Positions 8,154 to 15,948 are shown, numbered from the stretch's first letter. The stretch: DNA of 19,798 nucleotides from Alphaproteobacteria bacterium (GCA_018969935.1 JAGWXJ010000022.1:1-19798), one strand, 5' to 3'. Numbers and translations are program-made. The notes: generated from the sequence alone by a model not told the origin.

Positions 8154-9539
8154 TCAGGCCGCTTCCGGTTTTTCGCCTGCTTCGGCTTCTTCCTGCGCCT
8201 TGATGGCGGCCAGCTGCTTTTCTAGCCAGTGGATGGTGTAGTTGCCGGCTACAAAATCAGGGTGCTCGACGATCCAGGCGTGAAGCGGCAGCGTTGTTTT
8301 AACGCCGTCGATCACCGTTTCATGGATGGCGCGTTTGAGGCGGCGGAGTGCTTCCTCGCGCGTTTTGCCGTGGACGATGAGCTTGCCTACCATGGAATCG
8401 TAGTAAGGCGGGATGCGGTAGCCTGCATAAATGGCGGAATCGAAACGTACGCCCAAGCCGCCAGCGGCATGGAACTGCGTGATTTCGCCCGGCGAGGGCA
8501 TAAAGGTTTTCGGGTCTTCGGCGTTGATACGGATTTCGATGGCGTGGCCGCGCAGGCGCAGGTTGTCCTTTTGGACCAGCAAAGGCTCGCCTGCTGCGAT
8601 GCGGATTTGTTCGGTCACCAAGTCGATGCCCGTGATCATTTCCGTCACGGGGTGTTCGACCTGAATACGCGTGTTCATCTCGATGAAGTAGAATTCGTTG
8701 TCCTGAAACAGGAATTCGAAGGTGCCGGCGCCGCGGTAACCAAGCTGGCGGACAACGCCAGCTGCCAGTGAGCCGATATATTCGCGCTGTTCGGGCGTAA
8801 GAACGGGCGAAGGGCCTTCCTCGACGACCTTCTGGTGGCGGCGCTGGATGGAGCAATCGCGCTCGCCCAGATGGATGCCGCCGCCTTTACCATCACCGAA
8901 AATCTGTACTTCGATGTGGCGCGGTTTATCGAGGTATTTTTCCAAATACATGGAATCATCGCCAAAGTTCGCTTTGGCTTCGCGGCGGGCGGTATTCCAC
9001 GCTTCTTCGAATTCTTCTTCCTTGCGGATGACCTTCATGCCCTTACCGCCACCGCCTGATACGGCCTTGGTGAGGACAGGGTAACCAATTTCCTTTGCGA
9101 CCTTGATGCCGTGCTCCAGCGATTCAAGAACGCCATCGGAACCGGGAACGACAGGCAGGCCCAGTTTTTTGACCGTGTCCTTGGCCATGGCTTTATCGCC
9201 CATGATGTCGATGTGCTCGGGCTTCGGACCAATGAAGGTAAAGCCGTGTTCCTCGACCATGCGGGCGAATTCAGCGTTTTCGGAGAGGAAGCCGTAACCG
9301 GGGTGGATGGCATCGGCGCCCGTGACTGCCGCGGCTGTAAGGATGGCAGGGATGTTGAGATAGCTTTCCTTGGCTGGCGGCGGGCCGATGCAGACCGATT
9401 CATCGGCCAGACGGACGGCCATTGCATTGGCATCGGCCGTGGAGTGGATGGCGACTGTCTGGATACCCAGTTCCTTGCAGGCGCGGTGGATACGCAGGGC
9501 GATCTCGCCGCGGTTTGCTATCAGGACTTTTTTGAACAT
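8154..9539 (-). CDS. accC: Acetyl-CoA carboxylase, biotin carboxylase subunit
   Basis: It carboxylates biotin on BCCP using ATP and bicarbonate, the first half-reaction of malonyl-CoA synthesis. The 461-residue product has the standard fold: the N-terminal domain FKKVLIANRGEIALRIHRAC, the IHPGYGFLSENA block, the ATP-grasp glycine loop SGGGGKGMK (about 161-169), HIEVQIFGDGKGG, ERDCSIQRRHQKVVEE, and the catalytic EMNTRIQVEHPVTE around E288 and R292. A short Glu/Ala-rich tail makes it slightly longer than the usual 450 or so residues. The ATG at 9539 is chosen because it begins MFKKVLIANRGE, the family start, and AAAAAGG lies upstream; 11 extra codons to 9572 are unlikely. It follows accB by 54 bases on the same strand, the common accB-accC arrangement. 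Confidence 0.97.
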   Translation of the reverse strand: MFKKVLIANRGEIALRIHRACKELGIQTVAIHSTADANAMAVRLADESVCIGPPPAKESYLNIPAILTAAAVTGADAIHPGYGFLSENAEFARMVEEHGFTFIGPKPEHIDIMGDKAMAKDTVKKLGLPVVPGSDGVLESLEHGIKVAKEIGYPVLTKAVSGGGGKGMKVIRKEEEFEEAWNTARREAKANFGDDSMYLEKYLDKPRHIEVQIFGDGKGGGIHLGERDCSIQRRHQKVVEEGPSPVLTPEQREYIGSLAAGVVRQLGYRGAGTFEFLFQDNEFYFIEMNTRIQVEHPVTEMITGIDLVTEQIRIAAGEPLLVQKDNLRLRGHAIEIRINAEDPKTFMPSPGEITQFHAAGGLGVRFDSAIYAGYRIPPYYDSMVGKLIVHGKTREEALRRLKRAIHETVIDGVKTTLPLHAWIVEHPDFVAGNYTIHWLEKQLAAIKAQEEAEAGEKPEAA

Positions 9540-9558
9540 CGGTAAACCTTTTTGTTTT

Positions 9559-9586
9559 GGCGCAGCCGCCACACCAACCCTGCGCC
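9559..9586 (-). other. Hairpin in the accB-accC intercistronic gap
   Basis: On the transcribed minus strand GGCGCAG pairs perfectly with CTGCGCC across a 14-base loop, ending about 20 bases before the accC start codon. No T-run follows, so it is not a standard terminator. It might tune RNA stability or the accB to accC expression ratio. Confidence in a function is low. Confidence 0.3.
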
Positions 9587-9593
9587 GATGCTG

Positions 9594-10064
9594 TTACTCG
9601 ATAACCATCAGGACGTCGCCGAATTCGACAGGGCGTGCGTCTTCGAGAAGGACTTGCGTCACGGTGCCGCCCTTTTCAGCCTTGATGGGGTTCATAACCT
9701 TCATGGCTTCGATGATGAGCAGCGTATCGCCTGCCTTGACCTTTTGGCCAACGGCTGCGAAAGGCGGTTTGCCCGGCTCGGGGCTTAGGTAGGCGGTACC
9801 CACCATGGGCGATATAACCGCACCGGGGTGGTTAGCAGCCGAAACTGGGTGCGCGATATTGTGGGTAGCCTGTTGCGGCGCGCCCGGATCGGTAATCGGG
9901 AACACGGGGGCAGCAGCCATAGGCATGTGGGCAACGGTTGTTGCCGTGCGCGCCACGCGGATTTTACGGTCGCCATCAGCGACCTCAATCTCGGTCAGGG
10001 ATGTTTCGTTCAGGAGCTCGGCCAGCTCGCGGATAGCTTCTTTATCGAAGTTCATGGTTTTCAT
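9594..10064 (-). CDS. accB: Acetyl-CoA carboxylase, biotin carboxyl carrier protein
   Basis: A 156-residue carrier whose biotin shuttles carboxyl groups between biotin carboxylase and the carboxyltransferase. The N-terminal region (KEAIRELAELLNETSLTEIEVADGD in two parts, then the charged KIRVAR) is the subunit interaction segment. A flexible Ala/Pro linker runs from about 45 to 82. The biotinyl domain begins at ISPMVGTAYLSPEPG, and K122 in the EAMKVMN motif is the biotinylation site. Two ATGs are possible, at 10064 (MKTMNF) and 10055. The first is taken because AGAAG lies upstream at fair spacing. It sits between aroQ (74 bases upstream) and accC, an order seen in many proteobacteria. Confidence 0.96.
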   Translation of the reverse strand: MKTMNFDKEAIRELAELLNETSLTEIEVADGDRKIRVARTATTVAHMPMAAAPVFPITDPGAPQQATHNIAHPVSAANHPGAVISPMVGTAYLSPEPGKPPFAAVGQKVKAGDTLLIIEAMKVMNPIKAEKGGTVTQVLLEDARPVEFGDVLMVIE

Positions 10065-10138
10065 TGCTCGCTTCTAAGTCGGACGGGTTTAGCAGTTTTG
10101 CTGTTATGCGTCAAAACGACGCGTCTTTTGATGGATTT

Positions 10139-10585
10139 TCAATTACTTAGCTTTTTGGCCAAAGCCTCGATAGCGACCAAATAACCAGTTGGGCCAAGCC
10201 CACATATAGAGGCGAATGCCAGTGGGGCTACATAAGAAGTATGGCGAAAACTCTCGCGGGCCATGGGGTTGCTGAGATGGACTTCAACAATCGGGCAGGA
10301 AAGCAGGCGAAGGGCGTCATGCAGGGCGACAGATGTATGGGTGTATGCACCCGCATTGACAATAACGCCCTTGAAATTGGCATCCTGCGAAGCCTGCTGG
10401 ACCCATGTCACAAGCTCGCCTTCATGGTTGGACTGGCGGAAATCGCCCTTAAAGCCAGCTTTTTCACAGGCTTCGGCGCACAACTTGCCGATATCGGACA
10501 GAGAAGACGCCCCGTAAATGCCCGGCTCGCGCGTGCCCAGCATATTCAGATTGGGGCCGTTTAAAATGAGTATGGTTTTGCTCAA
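10139..10585 (-). CDS. aroQ: Type II 3-dehydroquinate dehydratase
   Basis: It converts 3-dehydroquinate to 3-dehydroshikimate in the shikimate pathway; type II enzymes form cytoplasmic dodecamers. The 148-residue protein has the family signatures: ILILNGPNLNMLGTREPGIYG with catalytic R19 and Y24 in the mobile loop, QSNHEGELV, VNAGAYTHTSVAL around residues 76-88, and EVHLSNP with the catalytic histidine H103. The start is unusual: the codon at 10585-10583 is TTG, and no ATG or GTG precedes the conserved ILNGPN strand. The TTG shares two bases with the TGA stop of the upstream HAD gene (TTGA). TGGGAA lies about 9 bases ahead, so translational coupling is likely. This order of aroQ before accB is common in proteobacteria. 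Confidence 0.95.
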   Translation of the reverse strand: MSKTILILNGPNLNMLGTREPGIYGASSLSDIGKLCAEACEKAGFKGDFRQSNHEGELVTWVQQASQDANFKGVIVNAGAYTHTSVALHDALRLLSCPIVEVHLSNPMARESFRHTSYVAPLAFASICGLGPTGYLVAIEALAKKLSN

Positions 10586-11202
10586 AGTGAGATTCCCAGA
10601 ATGTTTTGGAGAGTTTCGCGCAAGGCAGACGCATTTGTAAAGACGTGGCCCATCATACCCACAGACTTTGCAGCCTCGACATTGGCGGGTACGTCATCGA
10701 TAAACAGGCAGTTTTGTGCATCAAGACCGTAGCGCCTGCACAGCAAATGGTAGATACCCGGATCGGGTTTCAGCATTTTTTCGTGGCCGGATACTACAAC
10801 GCCGTCAAATTCGGTCAGGGAGGGCCAGAGTTTTTGGGCATCGGCCCATTTTTCGGACGAGAAGTTGGTAATGCCGTAAACGGGAATACCCTTGGCGCGC
10901 AAAGCGGCCTGGATTTCGGGCACATCTGCTATCACGCCGCTTACCATCTCGGGCCAGCGGGTATCGTAGGCTTTTATCATTTCGGCATGTTCGGGGAACA
11001 GGCTTGTACGTGCGGCCACAGCATCGGCCCATGTGTGGAGCCCGAGATCTTGATGGCCATTCCATACCCTTGATACAACGTGCTTTAGAACAAATGCGCG
11101 CTTTTCATCATCGGGGATGAGTTTGCGGTAAAGATATTCGGGGTCCCAATCAATCAGGACCCCGCCAACATCGAATACGATTGTGGTTATGCCAGTTGCC
11201 AC
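10582..11202 (-). CDS. HAD-superfamily hydrolase, YihX-like
   Basis: A 206-residue phosphatase of the haloacid dehalogenase superfamily (class IA cap). Motif I is VFDVGGVLIDWDP with nucleophile D11. The residue two further on is glycine rather than the usual acid aspartate, as also seen in E. coli YihX, a sugar-phosphate phosphatase. Motif II is YGITNFSSEKW, motif III is the lysine in MLKPDPGIYHL, and motif IV is LFIDDVPANVEAA. The substrate cannot be predicted. It is not GmhB, the heptose bisphosphate phosphatase, which has an FLDRDGV motif. The start is a GTG at 11202 whose first base is the last base of the TAG stop of the PCuAC gene. GAAGG lies about 12 bases upstream. Its stop overlaps the aroQ start. 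Confidence 0.9.
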   Translation of the reverse strand: MATGITTIVFDVGGVLIDWDPEYLYRKLIPDDEKRAFVLKHVVSRVWNGHQDLGLHTWADAVAARTSLFPEHAEMIKAYDTRWPEMVSGVIADVPEIQAALRAKGIPVYGITNFSSEKWADAQKLWPSLTEFDGVVVSGHEKMLKPDPGIYHLLCRRYGLDAQNCLFIDDVPANVEAAKSVGMMGHVFTNASALRETLQNILGISL

Positions 11203-11987
11203 TAGTGTGCGTGGCCTTCAGGCATTGGTGCCGGCGCAGGGGCAGCAGGGGCCACGGGGGCCGCTTCGGCTGCAGGAGCTGGCGCTGCGGCAGGGGCAGG
11301 TGCCGTTGCCTCCGGCGTTGCTTCGGGCGTCCGGTCAATCAGCTCGGAGGGAGGCGATTCCATTTTTACGCGTTCTTCCATCTCCTCGCGGGTGGGGATG
11401 GCTTTGACGGCATCGTCCTTATCCTTGCGGAAGAAGGCCTGAATTTTTTCACGGATGCGATCGAGCGTGGATTGTTGCTTGCCTTCGCCGCCATGCAGTT
11501 TTTTTGCCTGCATGACCTTTTCGACCACGCCGCTCATGAGTTCAGGCGGGTAGAGGTTTGCGATTTTTTCGGGCGATACGATTTCAACCGCCACTGTTTT
11601 CTCGCCTGCTTTTTCAAACTGAAGCGTAAGGGGGATCGTCGTACCCTCGCTGAAGGGGGCAGTTACATCCATCAACATGATGTGGTTTTGTGCGGGTGCC
11701 AGCACCAGCGTGCCGTTGGCAGGCACATCGAGGGCATCGACGTGCTTCATGTTCATCACGCCCTGTTTATCGAGTTCAGTTGTATGGATCATGGTCGAGC
11801 CTGCAACCGATGATTTGGCGCCGATTAGTTTATCGGCAGGGCCATCATTGACGACAATCAGGAAGATACCGGCCGTCGGAATTTCAGCCACGCGGGGGAA
11901 TGTTACCGCTTTTTCGATTGTAATGGCGTCTGCAGCCATGGCGGGCACGGCAAGCAGGCACAAAAGCAGGGCGGTTAGAAAACGCAT
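11202..11987 (-). CDS. PCuAC periplasmic copper chaperone with extended C-terminus
   Basis: A 261-residue exported protein. A signal peptide (1-18, ending in PAMA) precedes a PCuAC domain (about 22-140). PCuAC proteins bind Cu(I) and deliver it to the CuA site of cytochrome oxidase. Likely ligands are H68, M80 and the H102-x-M104 pair in NHIMLM, close to the family pattern of His, Met, then HxM 21 residues on. GGAG at 11999-11996 fixes the ATG at 11987. Family members are usually about 150-170 residues. This one continues with a charged helical segment (about 145-215, RIREKIQAFFRKDKDD) and an Ala/Pro-rich tail ending in GHAH, which might add metal binding or span the periplasm. It lies 94 bases after a ScsB/DsbD-like gene, linking copper handling with thiol reduction. 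Its stop overlaps the next gene. Confidence 0.88.
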   Translation of the reverse strand: MRFLTALLLCLLAVPAMAADAITIEKAVTFPRVAEIPTAGIFLIVVNDGPADKLIGAKSSVAGSTMIHTTELDKQGVMNMKHVDALDVPANGTLVLAPAQNHIMLMDVTAPFSEGTTIPLTLQFEKAGEKTVAVEIVSPEKIANLYPPELMSGVVEKVMQAKKLHGGEGKQQSTLDRIREKIQAFFRKDKDDAVKAIPTREEMEERVKMESPPSELIDRTPEATPEATAPAPAAAPAPAAEAAPVAPAAPAPAPMPEGHAH

Positions 11988-12010
11988 TTTTGTATCTCCT
12001 TCAAAAGCAA

Positions 12011-12042
12011 ATCCGGCGGCCATCATAAGACTGCCGCCGGAT
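12011..12042 (-). terminator. Strong intercistronic hairpin, possible attenuator before the PCuAC gene
   Basis: ATCCGGCGGC pairs perfectly with GCCGCCGGAT (ten base pairs) around a 12-base loop. On the transcribed minus strand it is followed by TTTGCTTTTG, a weak U-rich tail, and then the ribosome-binding site of the PCuAC gene. It can act as a partial terminator after the ScsB-like gene or as a stabilising or processing structure within one transcript. Confidence 0.55.
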
Positions 12043-12081
12043 GTTTTAAACAGTAATTTTGCCGCCCTGCCCCCTTTTGGG

Positions 12082-14178
12082 CTACTGGATGGCCTGCAAC
12101 ATGATTTCGGGCGTCAGTATCTGGGGCAACACCACAGGTTGAGGGCGTTTACCGGTATCGGGGCTGGGGGCCGCAAAGTAGACGTAAAGCGGTACGCCCG
12201 TGCGCCCGTAGCTTTGCAGGAAGCTCGTGATAGATGGGTCCTTGTTGGTCCAGTCACCTTTGAAATAGGTGACATTCAGCGCCTTGAAGTGCTCGCGTAC
12301 GTCCTGCGTATCCAGCGTTGTTTTTTCGTTTACAAGGCAGGTGATGCACCACGAGGCCGTCATGTTGACGAAGATGGGACCCTTGCCGTCGTTAAGCGCG
12401 TGGTCGAAGGATTCCGTATTGAAGGCCTTGTAATTGTGCTTAACCATCGCCTCTTCCATTTTTTCGACGGGAACAACCATCGAGAGGGAGCCAAGCGTGA
12501 TGCACAACAACGCCGTGCCTACAACCGTGAGCAGGCCACGCGTTGCCTTGAGTTTTGGCTGAAGGTCAAGGAGCCAGATGGCAAACGCAAGCATGACCAT
12601 GCCGCCCAATGTCCAGCCCACCGCCTCGGATGCGCCTTGCTGGGCCACGACCCACACAAGCCATACGGCCGATGCAAACATGGGGAATGCCAGCAATTGC
12701 CTGAAGGTCACCATCCAGGCGCCGGGGCGCGGCAGGATTTTTTGCAAGGCAGGCACAAAGCAGAGCAGGCAATACGGCACAGCCAGCCCCACACCAACCA
12801 TGGCAAAGATGGAAAGCGCAACAGGCATGGGCTGCACCAGTGCCGCCCCCAAGGCCGTTGCCATGAAAGGCGCGCTGCACGGTGTTGCGACCAACGTTGC
12901 CAGTACGCCAGTAAGAAACGATGTAACAAGCGGATGGTGTTTTTCAGCCAGCAGTACCTCGCCACCAAAAGCGATCCGAAGATCAAAGACACCGGCTAGG
13001 TTGAGGCCCACGATAAACAGCAACCATGAAAGGCCGGCCACGATAGCGGGGTTTTGTAACTGGAAGCCCCAGCCGAGTTGTTCACCTGCCGCACGCACCG
13101 CATAAAGGGCGCCCCCAAGCACCACAAACATGCTGACGACGCCAAGCGCATAGAGAATGCCCGATAGTTGCGCGTGCGTGCGCTCACCCTTTGGAAGCGA
13201 CACCAAATGCAGCGCCTTCATGGACAGGACGGGGAACACGCATGGCATGAGGTTGAGAATAAGGCCGCCAACGAACGCGAACAAAAGTATCAGCGGCACA
13301 GACGCATCGGTTTGCGGCATGCGTGCGGGTGTACCCATGACGGATGCCGAAAGCTGCGTGATGGAGCCGCTGACAACAACCGATTCATCACCGTTGTTCA
13401 GAATATACGTACCTTCCGAGAGTTTGCTGACATCGCGCGTATCGGCGCGGCCCTGACGAAGGGTGAGCGTGCGGGTGGATGGTTCGTAGGAAGCAGACTG
13501 GTCGGTTGCGTTTTCAATGTAGCCCCATTCGTAGGGGAACCAGACTGTGCTTTCGGGGTCCGAGGCAAAAGCGTTTGCTGTAGCAGGGAGCGTAATGCGC
13601 ACACGCACTTCATCGGCATCAACTTCCGTAACCGTGTGCCAATCGCGCACAACGGGAATGGCTGCTGCCGCCGTTTCAAACAGATCGGTGTTAGCGGCAC
13701 CAGCAGAGGCCGCCACGGGAATATCAAGCGCGATTGCATGGGTTTCAGGGATGCAAATTTCATCGCAGACAAGCACGTTTGCCTGCCCCTTGATTGTCAT
13801 GGTGCTGCCCAGCGCATCGGAGAGAATGGTGGGTACCTTTACGTCGGTCAGGATGACGGCGTGGTTGTGGTAGCCGAAGTTCATGAGCGGGCCGTAGGGA
13901 ATACGCTCTGGCGTGGGCCACATCACGGGGGCAGGCTCCATCCCCTCCGGCAGTTGCCATTTGATTTTCATGGCTTCGCCGGAATCGCCGGGGTTGGTCC
14001 AGTAGGTGTGCCAGCCATCGGCCACCACCTGTTCGATTGCTATACGCAAGGTCTGGCCCGGCACTGCTGCCGTTTTGTCGGCGTAAAGCCTTAGCATCAC
14101 TTTGTCGCCCGTTTCCTGCGCGAGTGCGGCCGTGTTGAGTACAAAAAGCAGAAGGAGAGAGAGAATGATGCGTGACAT
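12082..14178 (-). CDS. DsbD/ScsB-like thiol-disulfide electron transporter
   Basis: A 698-residue inner-membrane protein that moves reducing power from cytoplasmic thioredoxin to periplasmic proteins. A signal peptide (1-20, ending in AALA) leads into a large periplasmic N-terminal domain with a cysteine pair C138/C142 in VCDEICIP. Eight or so hydrophobic segments follow between about 293 and 570. They contain the redox cysteines C313 (NLMPCVFPVLSMK) and C434 (ATPCSAPFMATALG). The C-terminal thioredoxin domain has WCITC (C611, C614) and the cis-proline GVPLYVY. The long N-terminal domain resembles ScsB rather than classical DsbD. The ATG at 14178 has GGGGAT upstream. It follows hldE by 65 bases and precedes the PCuAC gene, so keeping copper ligands or a ScsC-like protein reduced is a plausible job. 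The DsbA-like protein at 3213-3938 is a candidate partner. Confidence 0.92.
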   Translation of the reverse strand: MSRIILSLLLLFVLNTAALAQETGDKVMLRLYADKTAAVPGQTLRIAIEQVVADGWHTYWTNPGDSGEAMKIKWQLPEGMEPAPVMWPTPERIPYGPLMNFGYHNHAVILTDVKVPTILSDALGSTMTIKGQANVLVCDEICIPETHAIALDIPVAASAGAANTDLFETAAAAIPVVRDWHTVTEVDADEVRVRITLPATANAFASDPESTVWFPYEWGYIENATDQSASYEPSTRTLTLRQGRADTRDVSKLSEGTYILNNGDESVVVSGSITQLSASVMGTPARMPQTDASVPLILLFAFVGGLILNLMPCVFPVLSMKALHLVSLPKGERTHAQLSGILYALGVVSMFVVLGGALYAVRAAGEQLGWGFQLQNPAIVAGLSWLLFIVGLNLAGVFDLRIAFGGEVLLAEKHHPLVTSFLTGVLATLVATPCSAPFMATALGAALVQPMPVALSIFAMVGVGLAVPYCLLCFVPALQKILPRPGAWMVTFRQLLAFPMFASAVWLVWVVAQQGASEAVGWTLGGMVMLAFAIWLLDLQPKLKATRGLLTVVGTALLCITLGSLSMVVPVEKMEEAMVKHNYKAFNTESFDHALNDGKGPIFVNMTASWCITCLVNEKTTLDTQDVREHFKALNVTYFKGDWTNKDPSITSFLQSYGRTGVPLYVYFAAPSPDTGKRPQPVVLPQILTPEIMLQAIQ

Positions 14179-14243
14179 ATATATAGGTATCCCCAGTAAA
14201 GGCTTAGGACTTCCTGATATATACGCGTCTTAGGGCCTAAAGG

Positions 14244-15737
14244 CTACGCGGCTGACTGCATTTTTTTGATGGTGCCGGTTGTCGAGAACCCTTCCTCGAG
14301 GTCAATCAGCACTACTTGCCCGCCGTAGGATTGGACGAAATCGGCCCCTACGACCTTATCAACCGTGTAGTCCTTACCCTTGAAAATCATATCGGGGCAC
14401 AGGGCTTTCATAAGCTCCAGCGGAGTATCCTTTTCATCGGCATTTTCGCCAAACATGACTACAGCATCAATACTGCCCAACGCCGCAATAACGGCAGCGC
14501 GGGCAGCAGCAGGGTTTACGGGGCGCGATGGGCCCTTGAGGCGGCTGATAGACGCATCGGTATTAAGACCCAACACCAGCTTGTCACAAGCAGCGCGGCA
14601 GCGGTCCAGCATCATGACGTGGCCCTGATGCAATATATCAAAGCAGCCGTTGGTAAAACCGACCTTCAGGCCCTTGGCTTTCCAGCGGTCAACCTGTGCA
14701 CGGGCATCGGCCCATGTGAGGACAGGCGCGAATGTACGCCCTGAAGCATGGCTGTCGGTACCGGTGCCTACCAGCGCCTCGGCCAATTCATCCGGCTGGA
14801 CGGTTGCCGTGCCTACTTTTTCAACCACAAGGCCAGCGGCCAGATTGGCAAGGGCAGCGGCCTCGGCCAAATGGGCGCCGTTGGCAAGGGCGGCAGCGGT
14901 GACCGCCACGACAGTGTCGCCCGCGCCCGATACATCAAATACCTCGCGCGCCTGAGTTTTAAGGTGTGTTGCTTCATCGCGGGCAATAACGGACAGGCCG
15001 TCCGCCGAGCGCGTGGCTATGACTGCCTTAACGCCAGCATCGGCAATCAGTGTGCGGGCAGCAAGTTCGATATCGGAATCCGTTGCTGTTGGCATACCGC
15101 GCGTGGCCTCGCCCAATTCCTTGCGGTTGGGGGTAATAACGGTGGCGCCACGGTAGCGTGTATAATCATGCCCTTTGGGGTCAACAACCACTGGAATGCC
15201 TGCTTTTGTAGCAGCATCAATAAGGGACTGGATGAGGCGCGGCGTTAAAACGCCTTTGCCGTAGTCTGACAATATGAGGGCTTTAACCCCCTTCAGGGCA
15301 TCCTGTGCGGCTTTTAGAAGCGCATCCTCGATAGCGGGAGGTACGGGTTTGGTATCTTCCACATCCACGCGAAGGACATGCTGGTGGCCTGCCACATAGC
15401 GCGTTTTGCTGATTGTGGGGCGCGAGGGATCGGTCACAAGGGTGAATTTGATGCTGTTACCCAAAGCCGCTTCCAGTTTCGGGCGGTCTTCATCCTGCCC
15501 CGCCACGGAAACAAGCCTTACATCGCAGCCCAGCGAGGCCAAATTGGAAGCCACATTACCTACCCCGCCAGCCATGGACGTTGCATGTGATTGAAGAAGG
15601 ATAGGCACCGGCGCCTCGGGTGACACGCGGTTGACCGCCCCGTAGATAAAGTTGTCCAGCATGACGTCACCCACACAAAGGACGGGTGTTTTGGACATGT
15701 TTTTTAGGATCTGGGGGTGGTTTTTGGTGTGAGGCAT
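14244..15737 (-). CDS. hldE: Bifunctional heptose-7-phosphate kinase / heptose-1-phosphate adenylyltransferase
   Basis: It phosphorylates D-glycero-D-manno-heptose 7-phosphate at C1 and then adenylates the heptose 1-phosphate, making the precursor for LPS inner-core heptose. The N-terminal ribokinase-type domain (about 15-330) shows VLCVGDVMLDNFIYG, SMAGGVGNVASNLA, SDYGKGVLTP, VDPKGHDYTRYRGA, and the catalytic DVSGAGDTVVA. The C-terminal nucleotidyltransferase domain (about 345-497) begins VGFTNGCFDILHQGHV, with the HxGH-like motif. At 497 residues it is close to the usual full length. The ATG at 15737 is given; the ATG at 15698, starting MSKTPVLCVGD, fits the conserved domain equally well and may be the true start. 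No other heptose-pathway gene lies in the window. It heads the long minus-strand array. Confidence 0.95.
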   Translation of the reverse strand: MPHTKNHPQILKNMSKTPVLCVGDVMLDNFIYGAVNRVSPEAPVPILLQSHATSMAGGVGNVASNLASLGCDVRLVSVAGQDEDRPKLEAALGNSIKFTLVTDPSRPTISKTRYVAGHQHVLRVDVEDTKPVPPAIEDALLKAAQDALKGVKALILSDYGKGVLTPRLIQSLIDAATKAGIPVVVDPKGHDYTRYRGATVITPNRKELGEATRGMPTATDSDIELAARTLIADAGVKAVIATRSADGLSVIARDEATHLKTQAREVFDVSGAGDTVVAVTAAALANGAHLAEAAALANLAAGLVVEKVGTATVQPDELAEALVGTGTDSHASGRTFAPVLTWADARAQVDRWKAKGLKVGFTNGCFDILHQGHVMMLDRCRAACDKLVLGLNTDASISRLKGPSRPVNPAAARAAVIAALGSIDAVVMFGENADEKDTPLELMKALCPDMIFKGKDYTVDKVVGADFVQSYGGQVVLIDLEEGFSTTGTIKKMQSAA

Positions 15738-15740
15738 GCC

Positions 15741-15833
15741 CTATGACCTACTTTTTTTTGCCCTGAAAGGCAAGGAATTCCTTGGTTCCGTAACTTTTTT
15801 AATCAATTTCTTAAAATCACCTATTGTTTTCAT
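15741..15833 (-). CDS. Possible 30-residue leader peptide upstream of hldE
   Basis: A short frame on the minus strand starts at an ATG at 15833 with a weak GAGCGG ahead. It encodes a strongly basic peptide (MKTIGDFKKLIKKVTEP, later FRAKKSRS). It ends in TAG three bases before the hldE ATG at 15737 and is in the same frame as hldE. It could be a leader that couples translation to hldE, or chance. The frame is also open further upstream across the antisense of the protease gene, which lowers its value as evidence. Confidence 0.2.
   Translation of the reverse strand: MKTIGDFKKLIKKVTEPRNSLPFRAKKSRS
15771..15784. promoter_or_regulatory. 14-bp perfect palindrome in the hldE/protease divergent region
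   Basis: CAAGGAATTCCTTG is a perfect palindrome with no spacer, in the 211-base gap between the divergent hldE and LapG-like genes. It fits a dimeric regulator site. A small stem (TTGCC with GGCAA, 15758-15773) and an eight-base T-run lie beside it. I see no convincing -35/-10 pair on either strand. Confidence 0.35.
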
Positions 15834-15948
15834 AATTTGGTAACCGCTCTTATGTATATTGACTTTATGAAAACAAGCGGTCGGGATTGGCCCTACCGGA
15901 CAAGCGGCAAAAAACAGCCAAAACAAGAAGAACAAGGCGATAAGAACC

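Noticed and set aside
10090..10130. GCGTC/GACGC mini-hairpin between aroQ and accB as a terminator
   Set aside because: There are only five pairs, and the T-run lies on the non-transcribed direction.
10582..11202. HAD gene as GmhB, completing the heptose pathway with hldE
   Set aside because: Motif I is FDVGGVLIDWD rather than the FLDRDGV form of GmhB, and the overall pattern fits YihX-like proteins.
11677..12999. 440-codon open frame on the plus strand opposite the PCuAC and ScsB-like genes
   Set aside because: It crosses two confidently identified genes on the other strand, its protein is low-complexity without any domain, and long antisense frames are common with this codon bias.
13168..14094. 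308-codon plus-strand frame opposite the ScsB-like gene
   Set aside because: It is an antisense shadow of a gene with clear redox motifs and has no recognisable domain.
15786..15798. 13-base match TTCCGTAACTTTT also found at 19472-19484
   Set aside because: An exact 13-mer repeated once is expected by chance in a window of this length, and the two contexts differ.
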